DNA of 34,350 nt from the NCBI RefSeq assembly GCF_013214165.1, contig NZ_JABSSM010000046.1:1-34350 (forward strand). Reading direction: 5' to 3'. Below are positions 16,198-24,365 of the stretch, piece after piece. Source of the stretch: Shewanella sp. GTDB taxonomy: Bacteria > Pseudomonadota > Gammaproteobacteria > Enterobacterales > Shewanellaceae. A program made the translations under genes and the position numbers. The notes below the pieces were generated by a model. It worked only from the letters and a program-made list of their open reading frames with translations. It made no database searches and was not told the DNA's origin. Position 1 is the first letter of the stretch; each line of letters opens with the position of its first letter.

Positions 16198-16300
16198 CAA
16201 TTAACAATGCCAATTAACAATGCCTGTCTCTATTTTTTTGTCCGCTCCCGGCTGAAGCCGGTCCTACCTCCAATTAACAATGCCTGTCTCTATTTTTTTG
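16198..16300. repeat. REP-like hairpin inside a 30-bp direct repeat
   Basis: A 30-bp sequence at 16211-16240 recurs exactly at 16271-16300. Its first 13 bases (CAATTAACAATGC) occur a third time at 16198-16210, in perfect tandem. Between the two 30-mers lies a hairpin CCGGC-TGAA-GCCGG (16248-16261) followed by GTCCTAC, the form of a Shewanella REP. The array sits 65 bp upstream of the RAYT start. Confidence 0.85.
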
Positions 16301-16343
16301 CTGTTTCCACTTCAACTAAAACGATTTCCCCTGCAGACATTAT

Positions 16344-16370
16344 ACTAATGATTCAAGATGTATCATTAGT
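16344..16370. promoter_or_regulatory. Inverted repeat upstream of the LacI-type gene, possible regulatory site
   Basis: ACTAATGA (16344-16351) and TCATTAGT (16363-16370) form an 8-bp perfect inverted repeat with an 11-bp spacer, about 90 bp before the regulator's start. On the minus strand the T-run precedes the stem, so a terminator is unlikely. A protein-binding site is possible. Confidence 0.35.
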
Positions 16371-16457
16371 CAAAAAAACAAACTAAATAAATGATTTAGG
16401 TTGTTTTTAATGTTATGGTTTATGCTTATTAATCACTCGATATTATCTAGGGCTCAA

Positions 16458-17471
16458 GTGGCAAAACTGAATATTAACGACATAGCTTTAATTGCTGGCG
16501 TAAGTAATGCTACAGTGTCGCGTGCATTCAGAGAACCGCAAAAAGTGTCACAAAAGACCCGTGATAAGGTGATGTTAGCCGCCAAAAATGTGGGCTTTAC
16601 GCCTAGCAGTTTAGGAGCTAGTTTAAAACAGGGCCGAAGTTATAATATCGTCGTTTTGGTGCCAGATATTACCAACCCTTATTTTTCGCCGATTGTCAGG
16701 GCCATGGAGCAGGCAGCAAATGCTCGTGGGTATTCAGTCTTGCTAGGTGATACCCAGGATTGCCCCGATAGGGAACGGTCCTACGCTAAGATGGTAAAAT
16801 CTAAACAAGCCGATGGCATCATCATCAACTCTCAACGTTTGCCGTTAGATTTAGACTTTGAACAAGAGCTTCTGCCCATAGTGAGTACCTCTGAACTGGT
16901 GGAAAACGATCGCATCTATCGTATTGGTGTCGATAATATCGCTATCGGAAAGTTGGCCACCGAGCACTTATTAGCGTTAGGCCATACCCGCATCGCTGTG
17001 GTTAGCGGCAACGAGCCGCTTCGCAGTTGCCAAGATAGGCTGCTAGGCTACAAGCTTGCCTTGGCCGAAGCCAATATCGCGTTTGATCCCGCGCTAGTGT
17101 ATTACACACAATATTCGACCGCTACCGGCGCCAAAGCAGCGGAGAAAATTGTGGCAGACATACCCAATATATCGGCTATTTTCAGCTTTGGTGACTTGAT
17201 TTCAATTGGCATCTTACACGTCTTGCACAAAATGAATTATCAGGTGCCACAGCAAGTATCCTTGATCAGCATCGATGATATTTCCTTGGCCATGTACTGC
17301 ACGCCTCCCCTCACAACCGTGGCTCAACCTATGAATACGCTCGGTGAGCTGAGTATGAACACCTTGATTGACTTAATTGAGAAAAAGCCCCCTGAGCGCA
17401 AACTGACCTTGCTAGCCCATAAATTAATTTGCCGTGAAAGCACAGGTCAATATAAACCTTACACTCGGTAG
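16458..17471 (+). CDS. LacI-family transcriptional regulator of the carbohydrate locus
   Basis: A 337-residue LacI/GalR-type regulator. The N-terminal helix-turn-helix reads INDIALIAGVSNATVSRAF, with the hinge helix region GFTPSSLGASLKQGRS. The rest is a periplasmic-binding-protein-like sugar-sensing domain (NIVVLVPDITNPYFSPIVRAMEQAA, GVDNIAIGKLATEHLLALGH, ISIDDISLAMYCTPPLTTV). A longer frame opens at 16401 with TTG, but the GTG at 16458 gives the standard LacI N-terminus and has an AGGG site five bases before it, so I use it. It converges on the MFS gene with only 24 bp between stop codons. It is the obvious candidate repressor for the palindrome at 29261-29276. Confidence 0.93.
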   Translation: MAKLNINDIALIAGVSNATVSRAFREPQKVSQKTRDKVMLAAKNVGFTPSSLGASLKQGRSYNIVVLVPDITNPYFSPIVRAMEQAANARGYSVLLGDTQDCPDRERSYAKMVKSKQADGIIINSQRLPLDLDFEQELLPIVSTSELVENDRIYRIGVDNIAIGKLATEHLLALGHTRIAVVSGNEPLRSCQDRLLGYKLALAEANIAFDPALVYYTQYSTATGAKAAEKIVADIPNISAIFSFGDLISIGILHVLHKMNYQVPQQVSLISIDDISLAMYCTPPLTTVAQPMNTLGELSMNTLIDLIEKKPPERKLTLLAHKLICRESTGQYKPYTR

Positions 17472-17495
17472 CTAGGCCAACACCTCGACCAAGCA

Positions 17496-18674
17496 TTAAT
17501 TCAGCCGTTTCTTACTCCAATACCAGGTGATCATGCTCGCAATAACCGCTATGCTCGCCGACAGGGTAAATATGGTCATCGAGCCGAACTGCCATAAATA
17601 GCCACAAAGAATAGTGCCTAATGCCGTACCACCACCCAAACAAATGGTGCAATATATGATTATGCCCTTGCCTTGACTCTGCTCGCTAAATTGTTGGCGT
17701 ATAAGCTCAATGATGGATGAGTGTGTGGCGCTATAGGTGAACGCATGGAGTAATTGGGCGATAAACATCAGCGGAATAAGCTCCACGAAGAAGGCGACGA
17801 CCAGCCACCTAATTGCTGTGATCACCAGACTCAGGGCTAATAATTTGTCGGCACCCAGTTTAGTGATCAACCTGTGCACCACAACAAACATCACCACCTC
17901 AGCAACCACAGCAACCGACCATAAATAACCGATGATGTTTAAGCCTACACCATGTTGTTGCATGGTCAGGCTGAAGAAGCCAATGTAAGCACCTTGACTA
18001 ACTTGTGCCAAAAAGACAGCGATAAACATGCCTATGCAACCACTCTCCTTCAATGCCGGCAACAGTGCTACGCTTGGTGATTTTTTCCTGGTTTGACTCT
18101 GTTCTGGTACCAGCAGGCTGCTAAATAGCATAAACAATACAAAACAGGTCAGAATGAACGGCAGTGTTTTGATGCTAATGGCTTCAAAAGTATAACCTAA
18201 CCCGGTGACCGCCACGACAAAGCCCACAGATCCCCACAAGCGAATCTTGCCATAATGGGCCGATGACGGCCCCAGATGTGACAGGGTTAGCGATTCTATG
18301 AGTGGACTAATGCCTTGCCAGCAAAAGCTGAGGACAAAAATAAAAATGGAGGTTGCTAGGAAGCCATCGATATCAAATAATACCAAGGAGCATAAAAAAG
18401 CCAGCAACAAACCGAGTTTAATGACATCGATAGGTCGATGACCGCGGGTAGCCAATTTGTCCCAGCAAAAGGGGGCTATGATGTTTGATGCCAATAATAA
18501 GGCACTGCTAATGCCAATTTGACTACCAGTCAAGCCGATAGCATCAAGATAGATGCCCCAAAATGGTAGCAGTAGACCTGAAATTAAGCAGTTAAAAAAA
18601 TACAGGCCCGATAGTCGCCAATACGGTAAGTGAGCCTGTTTCAATAACGAAGTGACTGCCGGGCGTGTATTCAC
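17496..18674 (-). CDS. MFS permease, HcaT/LacY-like
   Basis: A 392-residue inner-membrane transporter with about 12 hydrophobic segments, in the MFS_1-like (HcaT-type) group. The opening FFNCLISGLLLPFWGIYLDAIGLTGSQIG and the later KIRLWGSVGFVVAVTG stretch are typical of that group. The start is GTG at 18674 with an AAAGG site nine bases before it. It is the last gene of the minus-strand sugar locus, 118 bp after the SSS symporter gene. That gap includes an 8-bp inverted repeat CCCGTGGA/TCCACGGG (18708-18715, 18773-18780). By context it probably imports a sugar or oligosaccharide released by the pathway; the family also includes non-sugar carriers. Confidence 0.85.
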   Translation of the reverse strand: MNTRPAVTSLLKQAHLPYWRLSGLYFFNCLISGLLLPFWGIYLDAIGLTGSQIGISSALLLASNIIAPFCWDKLATRGHRPIDVIKLGLLLAFLCSLVLFDIDGFLATSIFIFVLSFCWQGISPLIESLTLSHLGPSSAHYGKIRLWGSVGFVVAVTGLGYTFEAISIKTLPFILTCFVLFMLFSSLLVPEQSQTRKKSPSVALLPALKESGCIGMFIAVFLAQVSQGAYIGFFSLTMQQHGVGLNIIGYLWSVAVVAEVVMFVVVHRLITKLGADKLLALSLVITAIRWLVVAFFVELIPLMFIAQLLHAFTYSATHSSIIELIRQQFSEQSQGKGIIIYCTICLGGGTALGTILCGYLWQFGSMTIFTLSASIAVIASMITWYWSKKRLN

Positions 18675-18792
18675 TAAGGTAGACCTTTAATATTTGGGCT
18701 AGGTTAACCCGTGGATTTGAAGGATAACCAGATAAGCGGCTCCGAGTAAACCTGAATATCCATCGCATCGCTTCCACGGGCACTAGATCTAT

Positions 18793-20358
18793 TTACCACC
18801 AGGTTGCATAGAGCCCCACCAAAATGAGCACGATAGCCAATGAGGCAACGTTATAACTGGTCGAAGTGCTAAAATTCATCTCTTTTAAATTAACGGCTTT
18901 GTCATGATCCTCGCCTTTCTCTATTAACGAAATTGCGACCGCGATGGCTATACAAGCTAGAAAAACAACGCTGACTCGATCCATAAACGGTAGCTCAGGC
19001 CAGAATATTTTTAACGCCAGGGACAATACCGCCGATGAAATTGCAGCCGCCAGTGCAGCATTGGCTGTGGTTTTCTTCCAAAAAATACCTAAGGTAAATA
19101 TCACCACGATGCCTGGGGTGAAAAAACCAGTAAACTCTTGAATATACTGAAATGCTTGTTCGAAGTTACCTAATAATGGCTCGGCAATGATCACGGCACA
19201 GGTCATGGCACCGACGGCGATGAGTCTACCCACCATCACTAACCTCCCCTCACTCGCATCGGGGTTTATCAGAGGTTTATAGATGTCCAGGGTAAATATG
19301 GTAGAAATACTATTGGTCATTGAACTCAATGATGAAGCAATCGCTGCGATTAAGGCTGCAAAAACAATGCCTAGTAATCCATGTGGTACGAGTTTCATCA
19401 TCTCAGGGAACGCTTCGTCTGGACGGTGTAAATCTGGGACTAACACCACTGCAGCGACCCCTGGTATGACAACAATCAATGGCATGAGTAATTTAAGGAA
19501 GGCACCGAAGATAATGCCTTTTTGCGCTTCGGCCAAATTTTTTGCCGCCAGTGCCCGCTGGGTAATGTATTGATTAAACCCCCAATACGAGAAGTTCATC
19601 ACCCACATACCACCAATTAGCACAGAAATGCCCGGTAAACTCATATAATGTGGATTATCACGACTTAAAATCAGGTCGAATTTTTCCGGTACCGCAATCA
19701 ATAAGGTTTGAAAACCAGCCCAAGACCCTGCTCCTTCGGCAATCTTATCCAGGGCTAAATATGACACGAGTAAGCCACCAAAGACCAATAACACCACCTG
19801 AATAATATCGGTGAATGCAACGGCCTTAAGACCACCATAAATTGAATAGACCACCGAAAATATGGCGAGAAACAGTAAGCAATCGGTAATAGAGAAGCCG
19901 GTAATGGTATTCATGGCTAGCGCACCGAGATACAACACCGACGTCAGGTTAACCAACACATAAACACCAATCCAGAATATGGCCATTGTCAGCTTAACTC
20001 TGGTGTCATAACGTTGCTCTAGGAACTGCGGCATGGTGTAAATGCCTTGCTTGAGAAACACAGGAATAAAGTATTTACCCACCAGGAGTAAAGTGATTGC
20101 GGCCATCCACTCGTAGGCCGCAATGCCTAAACCTAGCGCATAACCTGAACCAGACATGCCGATGATTTGTTCTGCCGAGATGTTAGCGGCGATTAATGAT
20201 GCACCTATCGCCCACCAGGGCAGAGACTTACTCGCTAAGAAATAGTCGGCGCTATTTTTTTCATGGCCAGCCTCCTCTCGTGAAACCCAATAAGATATAC
20301 CGATCAGACCGATACAGTAGAGGGCAATTACAATGAGATCGATTTGTGACAAGATCAT
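18793..20358 (-). CDS. SSS-family sodium/sugar symporter
   Basis: A 521-residue solute:sodium symporter with about 13-14 membrane helices. Characteristic stretches are DYFLASKSLPWWAIGASLIAANISAEQIIG, SVVYSIYGGLKAVAFTDIIQ (the family signature region) and WGFNQYITQRALAAKN. They place it with SglT-type sugar symporters rather than proline or pantothenate carriers. AAAGGA lies six bases before the ATG. It sits 62 bp after the GH3 beta-glucosidase gene. Glucose or a related monosaccharide is the natural expectation from context; specificity is inferred. Confidence 0.92.
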   Translation of the reverse strand: MILSQIDLIVIALYCIGLIGISYWVSREEAGHEKNSADYFLASKSLPWWAIGASLIAANISAEQIIGMSGSGYALGLGIAAYEWMAAITLLLVGKYFIPVFLKQGIYTMPQFLEQRYDTRVKLTMAIFWIGVYVLVNLTSVLYLGALAMNTITGFSITDCLLFLAIFSVVYSIYGGLKAVAFTDIIQVVLLVFGGLLVSYLALDKIAEGAGSWAGFQTLLIAVPEKFDLILSRDNPHYMSLPGISVLIGGMWVMNFSYWGFNQYITQRALAAKNLAEAQKGIIFGAFLKLLMPLIVVIPGVAAVVLVPDLHRPDEAFPEMMKLVPHGLLGIVFAALIAAIASSLSSMTNSISTIFTLDIYKPLINPDASEGRLVMVGRLIAVGAMTCAVIIAEPLLGNFEQAFQYIQEFTGFFTPGIVVIFTLGIFWKKTTANAALAAAISSAVLSLALKIFWPELPFMDRVSVVFLACIAIAVAISLIEKGEDHDKAVNLKEMNFSTSTSYNVASLAIVLILVGLYATWW

Positions 20359-20420
20359 CGTTGGTCCTTTATATTGATAATGAGTATTAGGCTAAGCCAA
20401 TAAAATCCAGTCTGGCTTTA

Positions 20421-22757
20421 TTACAGATCGACATTTTCACTTAGAGAGAATTCACTCTGTTTTACCTGTGCCGAATTAGTCCCTATATATAAATCAAACT
20501 CACCCGCCTCGGCACCAAAGCTCATATCCGCACGATGAAAGGCTAGGTCTTGGGCTGTGATGGTAAAGCTAATGGTTTTTGACTCACCCTTGTTTAACCA
20601 GATTTTCTTAAACGCCTTAAGCTCTTTCGTCGGCCTGGTGACTGAGCCAACTTTATCGTGTATATAAAGTTGCACCACTTCTTCACCGTCATAATCACCA
20701 CTATTGGTTATGGTGATCCTTGCCTTAATGGCTTCTGTGGCGCTGAACTCATGCTTATCTAAACTAATTTCACTGTAATCAAATTGGGTGTAACTTAAAC
20801 CATGACCAAACACATATAGCGGGGTATTGGCGGTATCTAAATAACGGGAAACATATTTTTGTTCGCTGCTATTTGCCAGATATGGGCGGCCGGTATTTTT
20901 CATGTTGTAATAAATGGGTACCTGACCCACATTACGAGGAAAGGTCACAGGTAGTTTTCCAGAAGGGTTATAATCGCCAAATAACACATCGGCTATGGCA
21001 GGTCCTCCCATTGTTCCCGGATACCAAGCTTCAACGATGGCATCGATATGTTGATCCGCCCATTCGATGGCCAGCGGTCGGCCGTTCATCAACACCAACA
21101 CCATAGGTTTACCCAGTTGCTTAAGTTCACGCATTAATGCCAGTTGATTACCCGGTAATGTGAGTGATGTACGGCTAGCGGCCTCCCCGGTCATGTTCCA
21201 TTTTTCGCCCATGGCTAGAATGATCACATCCGATTTTTTGGCCGCGGCTATGGCAGCGGCAAAGTCTTGTTGCTCTTGCTCACTGGGCTCCATATCCGTC
21301 GCAAATTCATAACTCGCTCCCTTGGCATAGATGACCTTACTGGTGCTAGCCAACTTGGCACTGATCCCCGCGAACATTGTCACCGGTTTGTCTTTGCGAT
21401 CGCCTGCTGCCGACCAGCTACCGATCATGTCGGCCTTGCTGTTTGCCAAGGGACCGATCAAGGCATAGCGTGTCTCGGTCTTGCTAAGGGGTAAGGTTTG
21501 CTTATCATTTTTCAGCAATACCATAGATTTACGCGCAACATCTTGTGCAGCCTGTAAATACTCTGGCTTGTATATTTCTCGCTGTTGACGTTTCTCATCG
21601 GAATAACGATATGGATCATCGAACAAACCTAAACGGTACTTCATTTGCAACACACGACGAGTGGCGGTATTCACGCTCTGTATATCGACCTTACCTTGTT
21701 CCACTTGATTGATTAAATGATCGAAAAACACCGAACCTTGCATGTCCATGTCGACGCCCGCATTGATCGCCAATTCGCCGGCGTGTTCATTATCGCGAGC
21801 AAAACCATGGGGCACCATTTCATTTATCGAGGTGTAATCGGTTACCACAAATCCCTCGAAATTCCATTCGGTGCGTAATATATCCTTGAGCAAATAGCGA
21901 TTAGCCGATGCCGGTACCCCATTGACTTCATTAAAGGCAGTCATAAAACTGGCCACGCCCGCATCCACTGCGGCCTTGAAAGGCGGCAGGTAGGTATCTC
22001 TTAACTCACGATCGGACAGGTCGGTGGTATGATAATCACGACCGGCTTGTGCCAAGCCATAGGCGGCAAAATGCTTAGCCGTGGCTAATAGGGTATCTGT
22101 CCTAGCTAAATCATCACCTTGAAAACCTTGTATTCGGGCTCTGGCTATCTGACTGGTCAAATACACATCTTCACCCGAGCCCTCGGACATGCGTCCCCAG
22201 CGTGGATCACGAGAAATATCGACCATAGGTGCGAAGGTCCAGTGGATCCCTTCGGCGGTAGCTTCCGCCGCCGCGATTCTGGCCGACAACTCGATGGCCT
22301 GTAGATCCCAACTGGCCGATTCCCCTAGTGAAATAGGAAAAATAGTTCGATGGCCATGAATAACATCGTAACCAAATAACAAGGGAATGCCGAGACGAGT
22401 CTCTTCGACGGCAATTTGCTGTAATTCACGGGTAAATTTAGCCGTGTAAGCATTAAAAATCGCCCCCACCTTGGCTTGCTTTAATTTTTCTTTGTAATCA
22501 CTTTTCATCGAGGGACCGGTAACGTCCCAATCACTTGAAAACAAGGTCATCTGACCCACTTTCTCTTCTAAGGTCATCTTCGACATCAGATTATTGATGA
22601 AGGCATCCATTGTTTCATCCCGCGCAACATGGGTCGAGACAGGATCTTGGGCATCGATTTTTGCTTCGACGAAGACAGCAGCGGGGGCAGAAGTCGCGAC
22701 ACATGCTAATAGGGTTAAACTGGAAATAATGGCAGCACCAGATAGTTTTTTATTCAT
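20421..22757 (-). CDS. bglX: GH3 beta-glucosidase, exported (BglX-like)
   Basis: A glycoside hydrolase family 3 enzyme of about 778 residues, releasing glucose from the non-reducing end of beta-glucosides. Domains: signal sequence, TIM-barrel domain (about 50-380) with KHFAAYG and the catalytic nucleophile Asp in FVVTDYTS (about 308), alpha/beta sandwich (about 410-640, KSMVLLKND, ALIGPLANSK), and a C-terminal fibronectin-III-like domain. The leader contains LTLLAC, a near-lipobox, so it could be a lipoprotein rather than a free periplasmic protein. Two ATGs lie six bases apart; the second (22757) has a TTAGAG site at proper spacing. It lies 21 bp from the preceding halogenase-like gene. Confidence 0.94.
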   Translation of the reverse strand: MNKKLSGAAIISSLTLLACVATSAPAAVFVEAKIDAQDPVSTHVARDETMDAFINNLMSKMTLEEKVGQMTLFSSDWDVTGPSMKSDYKEKLKQAKVGAIFNAYTAKFTRELQQIAVEETRLGIPLLFGYDVIHGHRTIFPISLGESASWDLQAIELSARIAAAEATAEGIHWTFAPMVDISRDPRWGRMSEGSGEDVYLTSQIARARIQGFQGDDLARTDTLLATAKHFAAYGLAQAGRDYHTTDLSDRELRDTYLPPFKAAVDAGVASFMTAFNEVNGVPASANRYLLKDILRTEWNFEGFVVTDYTSINEMVPHGFARDNEHAGELAINAGVDMDMQGSVFFDHLINQVEQGKVDIQSVNTATRRVLQMKYRLGLFDDPYRYSDEKRQQREIYKPEYLQAAQDVARKSMVLLKNDKQTLPLSKTETRYALIGPLANSKADMIGSWSAAGDRKDKPVTMFAGISAKLASTSKVIYAKGASYEFATDMEPSEQEQQDFAAAIAAAKKSDVIILAMGEKWNMTGEAASRTSLTLPGNQLALMRELKQLGKPMVLVLMNGRPLAIEWADQHIDAIVEAWYPGTMGGPAIADVLFGDYNPSGKLPVTFPRNVGQVPIYYNMKNTGRPYLANSSEQKYVSRYLDTANTPLYVFGHGLSYTQFDYSEISLDKHEFSATEAIKARITITNSGDYDGEEVVQLYIHDKVGSVTRPTKELKAFKKIWLNKGESKTISFTITAQDLAFHRADMSFGAEAGEFDLYIGTNSAQVKQSEFSLSENVDL

Positions 22758-22778
22758 TGTCATCTCTAATTTTTGATT

Positions 22779-24308
22779 TTATTTTTTTAACTTCATAGGA
22801 CAGTAAGCATTAATATACTGTTGATGATCAGGCATGATGCCCTGAACATCTTTCATGGTTTGGCGTAATCCAGACAATTTCTCTGTGGCACCCAGATGCA
22901 CTCTGGCATCGACCAAGGGATCATATTGTTCAACATCGATTAACTGACCAACAAACACGGCTAACCAATTGGGGTTTTTAAACAGTTCAACATCGCTGGC
23001 AACGAGGCGGCCAGAATGACGAAAATGGTCAATTTTATACTGTAAACTCTCAGGGATTGGCATAGAGGCACACTCACGCCAAAAGTCACTATCTCGGCGC
23101 TCGGTCTGACAATAATGCAATATTAAAAAATCCCTGACGCTCTGATATTCATTCTGAGTGATACGGTTATATTCTTGGCTAAGCAATGGCTGGCAGTTTT
23201 TCTTAGGAAACAAGGCGAGTAACCTGTCGATGCCCGTTTGAATTAGATGCAGACTCGTTGACTCTAATGGCTCTAGGAAACCAGCAGATAAGCCAATGGC
23301 GACACAGTTTTTATGCCATGTTTTTTTACGCCGCCCGGTATTAAATTTAATCAACTTTGGCTCGCCCAGCGGCTTGCCGTCTAAATTTTGTAACAGAGAC
23401 GCTAGGGCTGCTTCGTCGCTGATGTGTCTATGACTATATACGTAGCCATTGCCAGTCCTGTGCTGCAATGGAATGCGCCATTGCCAACCGGCAGCGAGCG
23501 CAGTCGAACGCGTGTAAGGCAGCAATGGACCAGTATTTTCACTCTGCACCGTGACCGCCCGGTCGCATTTGAGCCAATGTGACCAGTCTTCAAATCCAGT
23601 GTTTAATGCGCCCTCTATGAGTATCGCCCTGAAACCACTGCAATCGATGAAAAAATCGGCCTCGATAGACTCGCCATCTGCTAAGGTGACAGACTCAATA
23701 AAACCATTATCGTCATTCAGGTTAACCTGGGTGACCTTACCCTGAATACGCGTGACCTGGCGCTTTTGTGAGTAATCACGCAGATATTTTGCGTATGCCA
23801 TGGCATCAAAGTGATAGGCATAATCATAGGTAGAGAGCACATTTTTTTTATCTGCGATAGGCAATGCAAACTTATTGTTCTTGGCGGCCCACCACGCCAT
23901 TGAATATTCATCTAAACATGCGGCATCACCATTGGCTCGATCTCGCAACCAATACTGATGCAGAGGCACCAGATCGAAATTACGACCATAAGATCCGAAA
24001 GGATGGAAGTAGCTATGCCCTTGCTTGCCCCAATCGATAAATTCAATGCCCAGTTTGAAGCTGCCCTTGGTGTGGCTAATAAAGTCCTGCTCACTGATCC
24101 CCAGGCGTCGATTAAATTGCTTTATGGGGGGGATCGTCGCCTCTCCAACACCAATAGAACCAATATCATCCGATTCGATCAAGGTGATGTTACATTGCGA
24201 CCCTAAGGTATTCGCTAATGCCGCGGCGGTCATCCAACCGGCGGAGCCACCACCCACAATGACTAGGCTAGTAATATTATTATCTTGAGACATGTTAGAT
24301 TTTTTCAT
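22779..24308 (-). CDS. Tryptophan-halogenase-family flavoprotein
   Basis: A 509-residue member of the flavin-dependent halogenase fold. The FAD motif GGGSAGWMTAAALA is at the N-terminus. The halogenase marker W-x-W-x-I-P is present as WQWRIPLQHRTGNGYVYS (about 275). SFKLGIEF carries a Lys at the place of the catalytic Lys of PrnA (about 75-80). The predicted frame runs back to a TTG at 24344 inside the hairpin; the ATG at 24308 with GAG upstream is preferred. Family members next to TonB receptors in sugar loci are common in marine and xanthomonad genomes and have no proven halogenation role there. The preceding hairpin may lower its expression relative to the receptor. Confidence 0.92.
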   Translation of the reverse strand: MKKSNMSQDNNITSLVIVGGGSAGWMTAAALANTLGSQCNITLIESDDIGSIGVGEATIPPIKQFNRRLGISEQDFISHTKGSFKLGIEFIDWGKQGHSYFHPFGSYGRNFDLVPLHQYWLRDRANGDAACLDEYSMAWWAAKNNKFALPIADKKNVLSTYDYAYHFDAMAYAKYLRDYSQKRQVTRIQGKVTQVNLNDDNGFIESVTLADGESIEADFFIDCSGFRAILIEGALNTGFEDWSHWLKCDRAVTVQSENTGPLLPYTRSTALAAGWQWRIPLQHRTGNGYVYSHRHISDEAALASLLQNLDGKPLGEPKLIKFNTGRRKKTWHKNCVAIGLSAGFLEPLESTSLHLIQTGIDRLLALFPKKNCQPLLSQEYNRITQNEYQSVRDFLILHYCQTERRDSDFWRECASMPIPESLQYKIDHFRHSGRLVASDVELFKNPNWLAVFVGQLIDVEQYDPLVDARVHLGATEKLSGLRQTMKDVQGIMPDHQQYINAYCPMKLKK

Positions 24309-24330
24309 TATTTGCTCACGTTTAAAAAAA

Positions 24331-24360
24331 TGGCCATAACTCAAGGTACAGCTATGGCCT
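24331..24360 (-). terminator. Internal terminator or attenuator after the TonB-receptor gene
   Basis: A 7-bp stem GGCCATA/TATGGCC (24332-24338 with 24353-24359) is followed on the minus strand by A then seven T. It starts six bases after the receptor stop codon and ends 22 bases before the next gene's start. This is an intrinsic-terminator arrangement within the operon, expected to let only part of the transcripts continue. Confidence 0.75.
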
Positions 24361-24365
24361 TAACA

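Noticed and set aside
16401..16457. Upstream TTG start for the LacI-type regulator
   Set aside because: It would add 19 residues before the standard LacI N-terminus; the GTG at 16458 has a better ribosome site.
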